Source: Metabacillus sp. B2-18
Lineage (GTDB): Bacteria; Bacillota; Bacilli; Bacillales; Bacillaceae
Assembly: GCF_021117275.1 (NCBI RefSeq)
Contig: NZ_CP088245.1
Span: 4,776,001-4,840,000 of the forward strand
Direction: 5' to 3'
DNA length: 64,000 nucleotides
Within the stretch, counting starts at the first letter, position 1; every line of letters begins with the position of its first letter. Both the position numbers and the translations under genes were made by a program. The notes beneath the pieces were generated by a model that was not told the DNA's origin, ran no database searches, and saw only the letters and a program-made list of their open reading frames with translations. Positions 60,954 through 64,000 of the stretch are shown one piece after another.

Positions 60954-61322
60954 CTAAGCGCGTGAATGTTGAATTACATAATCTATCATAATAACGATAT
61001 ACATCGTCATTAATCCAAAAACAACACTAATCAAATCAAAATACTCGGGAAACTTTATCGCAAAAAAAACTGCGACTCCGGCTGCTGCCATTCTTGATGT
61101 TGTCCCTAACGAACCCGCTTTCCTTCCTTTAGTTAATGCGTCATCAAACTGCTTATGCTTTCTCACCATGATCCAGAGGTTGTACAAAGTGATGCATGTT
61201 CCCAAAATTAATCCTAGGAAAACAGACTGATATTCCGTGAATCCCCAACCTATAACATAAACGGCTAGTAGATAAAATATGTATTTTCGATATCTGCGAA
61301 ACATCAGATGCATATCAAACAT
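60954..61322 (-). CDS. atpI: ATP synthase I protein
   Basis: A 122-residue protein with four hydrophobic helices, the AtpI family. It helps assemble the c ring and possibly import Mg2+. Second gene of the operon. Confidence 0.88.
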   Translation of the reverse strand: MFDMHLMFRRYRKYIFYLLAVYVIGWGFTEYQSVFLGLILGTCITLYNLWIMVRKHKQFDDALTKGRKAGSLGTTSRMAAAGVAVFFAIKFPEYFDLISVVFGLMTMYIVIMIDYVIQHSRA

Positions 61323-61329
61323 GAATTCT

Positions 61330-61551
61330 TTATTCTCCTGAGAAATAGTGGTTGACTAACTTTAGCATGGCATAAACACCTGCGGCTAGTCCTAGCAGAA
61401 GGCCTATGATTAAAAACAACGGTTCTGTTTTAAAATAATCATCTACCCACTTCCCAGCAAAAATACCAATTAAAATGGAGCCAACTAGTTGGGAAAGGAT
61501 AGCTGACATGAGGCCCATCGCGTGTAACGGATGGCGTTTTTTTTGTCGCAT
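61330..61551 (-). CDS. AtpZ-like small membrane protein
   Basis: A 73-residue two-helix protein (LMSAILSQLVGSILIGIFAGKWVDDYF, LFLIIGLLLGLAAGVYAMLKLV) of the AtpZ/AtpI family, first gene of the operon. ATG 61551 is favoured by a GAGGA site 8 nt upstream; GTG at 61566 is less suitable. Confidence 0.83.
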   Translation of the reverse strand: MRQKKRHPLHAMGLMSAILSQLVGSILIGIFAGKWVDDYFKTEPLFLIIGLLLGLAAGVYAMLKLVNHYFSGE

Positions 61552-61643
61552 TTTATAAATCCTCACTGTAGATTTATAACGGAATAAGGGGTTATTTACG
61601 GGTTTTTGTCAGAATTGTAAACCTTATCATTATACCCTCGTTT

Positions 61644-61672
61644 AGCATACAATAGCGTATATGTGATGTCAA
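61644..61672 (-). promoter_or_regulatory. Sigma-A promoter of the atp operon
   Basis: TTGACA (61667-61672) and TATGCT (61644-61649) with exactly 17 nt between them, about 90 nt upstream of the first gene start. Confidence 0.75.
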
Positions 61673-61690
61673 TGTGTTTAAAGTTAAAAT

Positions 61691-61730
61691 GTTCACAATC
61701 TTATCGAATCCTCACAAATCGTTCACAATT
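61691..61730 (-). promoter_or_regulatory. TTGTGA repeats upstream of atp promoter
   Basis: On the minus strand three copies of TTGTGA-type boxes (TTGTGAAC, TTTGTGAGG, TTGTGAAC) lie 20-60 nt upstream of the -35. They resemble the TTTGTGAAT site of the response regulator ResD. Role inferred. Confidence 0.4.
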
Positions 61731-61768
61731 ACCCTCAATAACCCCCTTGACTAGGTACATTCACTTAA

Positions 61769-63991
61769 TTATTCACCAAGTAAAATATCTGTTTCTATCA
61801 AGTCCTCTTTCCCACTTTTATTTGCAAAGATGACTCCTTTATAGTTTCCTTCAGGTATATCAAGTTCTTCTAGCTTCACTTCCTTCTCAACTAACCCACG
61901 GGGAGCATCGTGCAGCCAGTCTAAATAGCCGACAAATGCCAAAGTATCCTGATCGTACAAGGCAATCCCCACTTCATCCGCCCCACCTGGTAAGTACATC
62001 CGGTATTTATAAACCCCAGGCTCATCACTATAAGCAAATTCAAAGCCCATAATTCTCGGATAATTCGGCTCATCTACAACATACGCATAAGGAACTTCAA
62101 TATCATTTCCATCTTGCTGTAATTTTAACCACCCTTGATGAATACCTGGCGTTAACTGACTTGGAGTAAGATCTAGGCTTATTTCAACCTGCTTTTTCTC
62201 ACCTGGCTTGATGTTTATATTTTTTGGCAGTTCCCACCTAACCCCAGGTTTATTTTTCGGCATATCAAAATAGATATGTTCTTCTTTATTTGATTGATTA
62301 TCTATTGTAATTTTTACTGTTTTTTTCGTTCGTGGATGATTTGTTTCATACTGTCCAAATGTTAATGAACCTGGATATACAAGAACTTTTGCCTCAACAG
62401 CTTCTTTAATATTAATTCTTCCAGCACCTTGTTCATTTGGCTTTAACACTTTTTCATTATCATTTGTTAATTTTGTTGCCGTGTTCATTAAGGACGCTTT
62501 TATTTGCTCCGGATTCCAATCTGGGTGGGCCTGCTTGATTAGTGCGCATGCTCCTGCCACATGTGGCGCTGCCATGCTCGTTCCATGTAATGCTAAATAA
62601 CCATCAGGAACAGTGCTTTCAATTGCTACACCCGGCGCGACAACATCTGGCTTTATCGCCCATGTACTTGTAACAGGACCTCGCGAGCTAAAATCAGCAA
62701 GCTGGTCTTCTTCTTTCTTATACTCTGTTCGTATACTAGGATGCTGCTTCAGCTGCTTTCTAATCGCCGCCCCATCTTCTTTCGATATGGAGGCAACCGG
62801 TATATCAAGCGGTATCTCCAATGCCCCCGCAAAATTTCCTTTTACATTATTAGAAATGAGCACTGCTTTAGCTCCTTGTTCTTTTGCATTTAGCACTTTT
62901 TCGGTAAAAGAGATTTTCCCTCTTTCCACTAAAACTATTTTTCCTCTCACGGAATCTTTCATATCTTCTTTATAACCTAAAGCTGCATCAACAATCTCGT
63001 CTAACCCTTTTAATTGCCATGACTCCGCTCCTTGCAATGAGTGAATGGTGATCCCTTCTTTTATTCCGCCCACTTTTAGATAAGGCATATGTAGCGGAGG
63101 TGAAGACGCACCAACAGAGATCGCTTTTGAAGATGTTCCTGGAGAACCTACTGTCCAAAGGCCAGGACCTGAATTTCCGCTAGAAGTAACGGCAACAATT
63201 CCTGCTTCAACAGCTCGATCAAGCGCCAAACTTGTCGGCCAATCCGGACCATTCACATTGTTACCTAGCGATAAGTTGATAATATCTACTTTATCTTTTA
63301 TCGCTCGATCAATTGCAGCAATCACTTGATCAGATGTTCCCATACCACCGGGTCCGAGCGCGCGATAAGCCACAATTTCTGCTTCCGGTGCCACACCTTT
63401 CAGTTTTCCATTAGCGGCAATAATTCCGGCTACATGTGTCCCATGAATTGTTTCACTTCCGTCCTGAGCCATTGTTTCCATCGGATCTTGGTCACCATCT
63501 ATAACATCAAAGCCACCAAGATAACTTCTTCTTAAATCAGGATGATGATAATCAACACCCGTATCAATCACAGCAACCTTTATTCCCTCACCAGTTAAGC
63601 GATGATCACTTCGATCAAATAAGCCTCTCACATCCTCACCACCGATGAACGGAACACTTTCATCAATCTGTGATGCATAAGAAACGACAGAACTGGAATG
63701 AATAACGGCCGGATCTTTTTTCAAAGTCATGATGTCATCGGTTCTACCTTCAATTGAAAAGCCATAAAAAACATGCTGATAGGTTTGGTTGATCGTTAGT
63801 CGAGAGAAGCCTTCTATCTTTTTTTGGAAAGAATGAAAATCCTCTTTTTTGACGATTACCATAACTTTTTGAATTTCTTCTTGTGTTTTATTTGGAAGTG
63901 GAGGCCTGTTTGGAAAGGTTTCTCCAATTGCCATGTTAGGAAAACAAATTGTTGTCACAAGCATGATGTAAAGTACTTTTTTTATTCCCAT
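61769..63991 (-). CDS. Vpr-like subtilisin protease
   Basis: A 740-residue secreted serine protease. Signal peptide about 1-23; inhibitor I9 propeptide about 40-105; S8 domain with D143 (AVIDTGVDYHHP), H186 (HGTHVAG) and S472 (HGTSMAAPHVAG); PA domain inserted about 305-420. A C-terminal beta extension (about 540-740) completes the Vpr-type layout. It is extracellular. The start at 63991 lies near the window edge, and the GTTTTGGAGG-type upstream site is outside the window, so the N-terminus is slightly uncertain. Confidence 0.9.
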   Translation of the reverse strand: MGIKKVLYIMLVTTICFPNMAIGETFPNRPPLPNKTQEEIQKVMVIVKKEDFHSFQKKIEGFSRLTINQTYQHVFYGFSIEGRTDDIMTLKKDPAVIHSSSVVSYASQIDESVPFIGGEDVRGLFDRSDHRLTGEGIKVAVIDTGVDYHHPDLRRSYLGGFDVIDGDQDPMETMAQDGSETIHGTHVAGIIAANGKLKGVAPEAEIVAYRALGPGGMGTSDQVIAAIDRAIKDKVDIINLSLGNNVNGPDWPTSLALDRAVEAGIVAVTSSGNSGPGLWTVGSPGTSSKAISVGASSPPLHMPYLKVGGIKEGITIHSLQGAESWQLKGLDEIVDAALGYKEDMKDSVRGKIVLVERGKISFTEKVLNAKEQGAKAVLISNNVKGNFAGALEIPLDIPVASISKEDGAAIRKQLKQHPSIRTEYKKEEDQLADFSSRGPVTSTWAIKPDVVAPGVAIESTVPDGYLALHGTSMAAPHVAGACALIKQAHPDWNPEQIKASLMNTATKLTNDNEKVLKPNEQGAGRINIKEAVEAKVLVYPGSLTFGQYETNHPRTKKTVKITIDNQSNKEEHIYFDMPKNKPGVRWELPKNINIKPGEKKQVEISLDLTPSQLTPGIHQGWLKLQQDGNDIEVPYAYVVDEPNYPRIMGFEFAYSDEPGVYKYRMYLPGGADEVGIALYDQDTLAFVGYLDWLHDAPRGLVEKEVKLEELDIPEGNYKGVIFANKSGKEDLIETDILLGE

Positions 63992-64000
63992 CTTGTTCCA

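Overview
The window looks like the chromosome of an endospore-forming, flagellated Bacillaceae species. It carries spoIID, spoIIQ, spoIIID and cotJABC together with mbl, flhO/flhP, fabZ, a small ssb, the ywpF/ywpG, ywqA/ywqB and ywmB families, murA and a complete F1Fo ATP synthase operon. The gene order resembles the atp-murA-spoIID-spoIIQ-spoIIID-mbl-flhO-flhP-fabZ neighbourhood of Bacillus subtilis, with species-specific insertions.

Region 1 (about 0.25-18.86 kb) is an accessory island between the 3' end of a histidine kinase gene and a VanZ-like gene. Its scaffold is made of large serine recombinase genes on the minus strand. One intact 1105-residue protein consists of two complete recombinases fused head to tail. 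Around it lie at least five recombinase fragments: two copies of a C-terminal half cut at the same residue, a second fused recombinase lacking its first catalytic half, an isolated N-terminal catalytic domain, and an isolated C-terminal winged-helix tail. Between them sit cargo modules that look like defence or toxin genes: a DEAH helicase with a small partner; a divergent pair of unknown genes; a three-gene operon with two PD-(D/E)XK-like nucleases (one with a RAMA-like tail) and a ParB-like protein; and a HigB/HigA-like toxin-antitoxin pair. Several modules end in related hairpin terminators, and two share a 14-nt motif beside the cut recombinase gene. I read this as a modular, possibly decaying element built by repeated recombinase-mediated insertion; that is inference.

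Region 2 (18.9-31 kb) holds small membrane proteins, a ROK kinase lacking the usual zinc ligands, a secreted protein, an IS3-family element with its target duplication, a paired membrane-protein operon and the SWIM-finger/SNF2 pair.

Region 3 (31-53.8 kb) is core sporulation, envelope and motility DNA: a lipoprotein, ssb, ywpG, a regulator, ywpF, cotJ, fabZ, flhP/flhO, a c-di-GMP riboswitch gene, mbl, spoIIID, a symporter operon whose transporter has an in-frame stop, spoIIQ, spoIID, murA, ywmB and ywzB. Two intergenic zones (40.57-41.26 and 49.3-50.22 kb) contain regular 50-52-nt arrays in which short arms alternate with their reverse complements around pyrimidine-rich spacers. Three unrelated arm sequences share this layout. 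Other repeats separate cotJB from cotJC, and a dispersed element with the core GGTGCCTGTCACTTCCCGA occurs at several places.

Region 4 (54-64 kb) is the atp operon (atpZ-I-B-E-F-H-A-G-D-C, minus strand), with two repeat-like insertions between its genes and a good sigma-A promoter, followed by a Vpr-like subtilisin protease at the window end.
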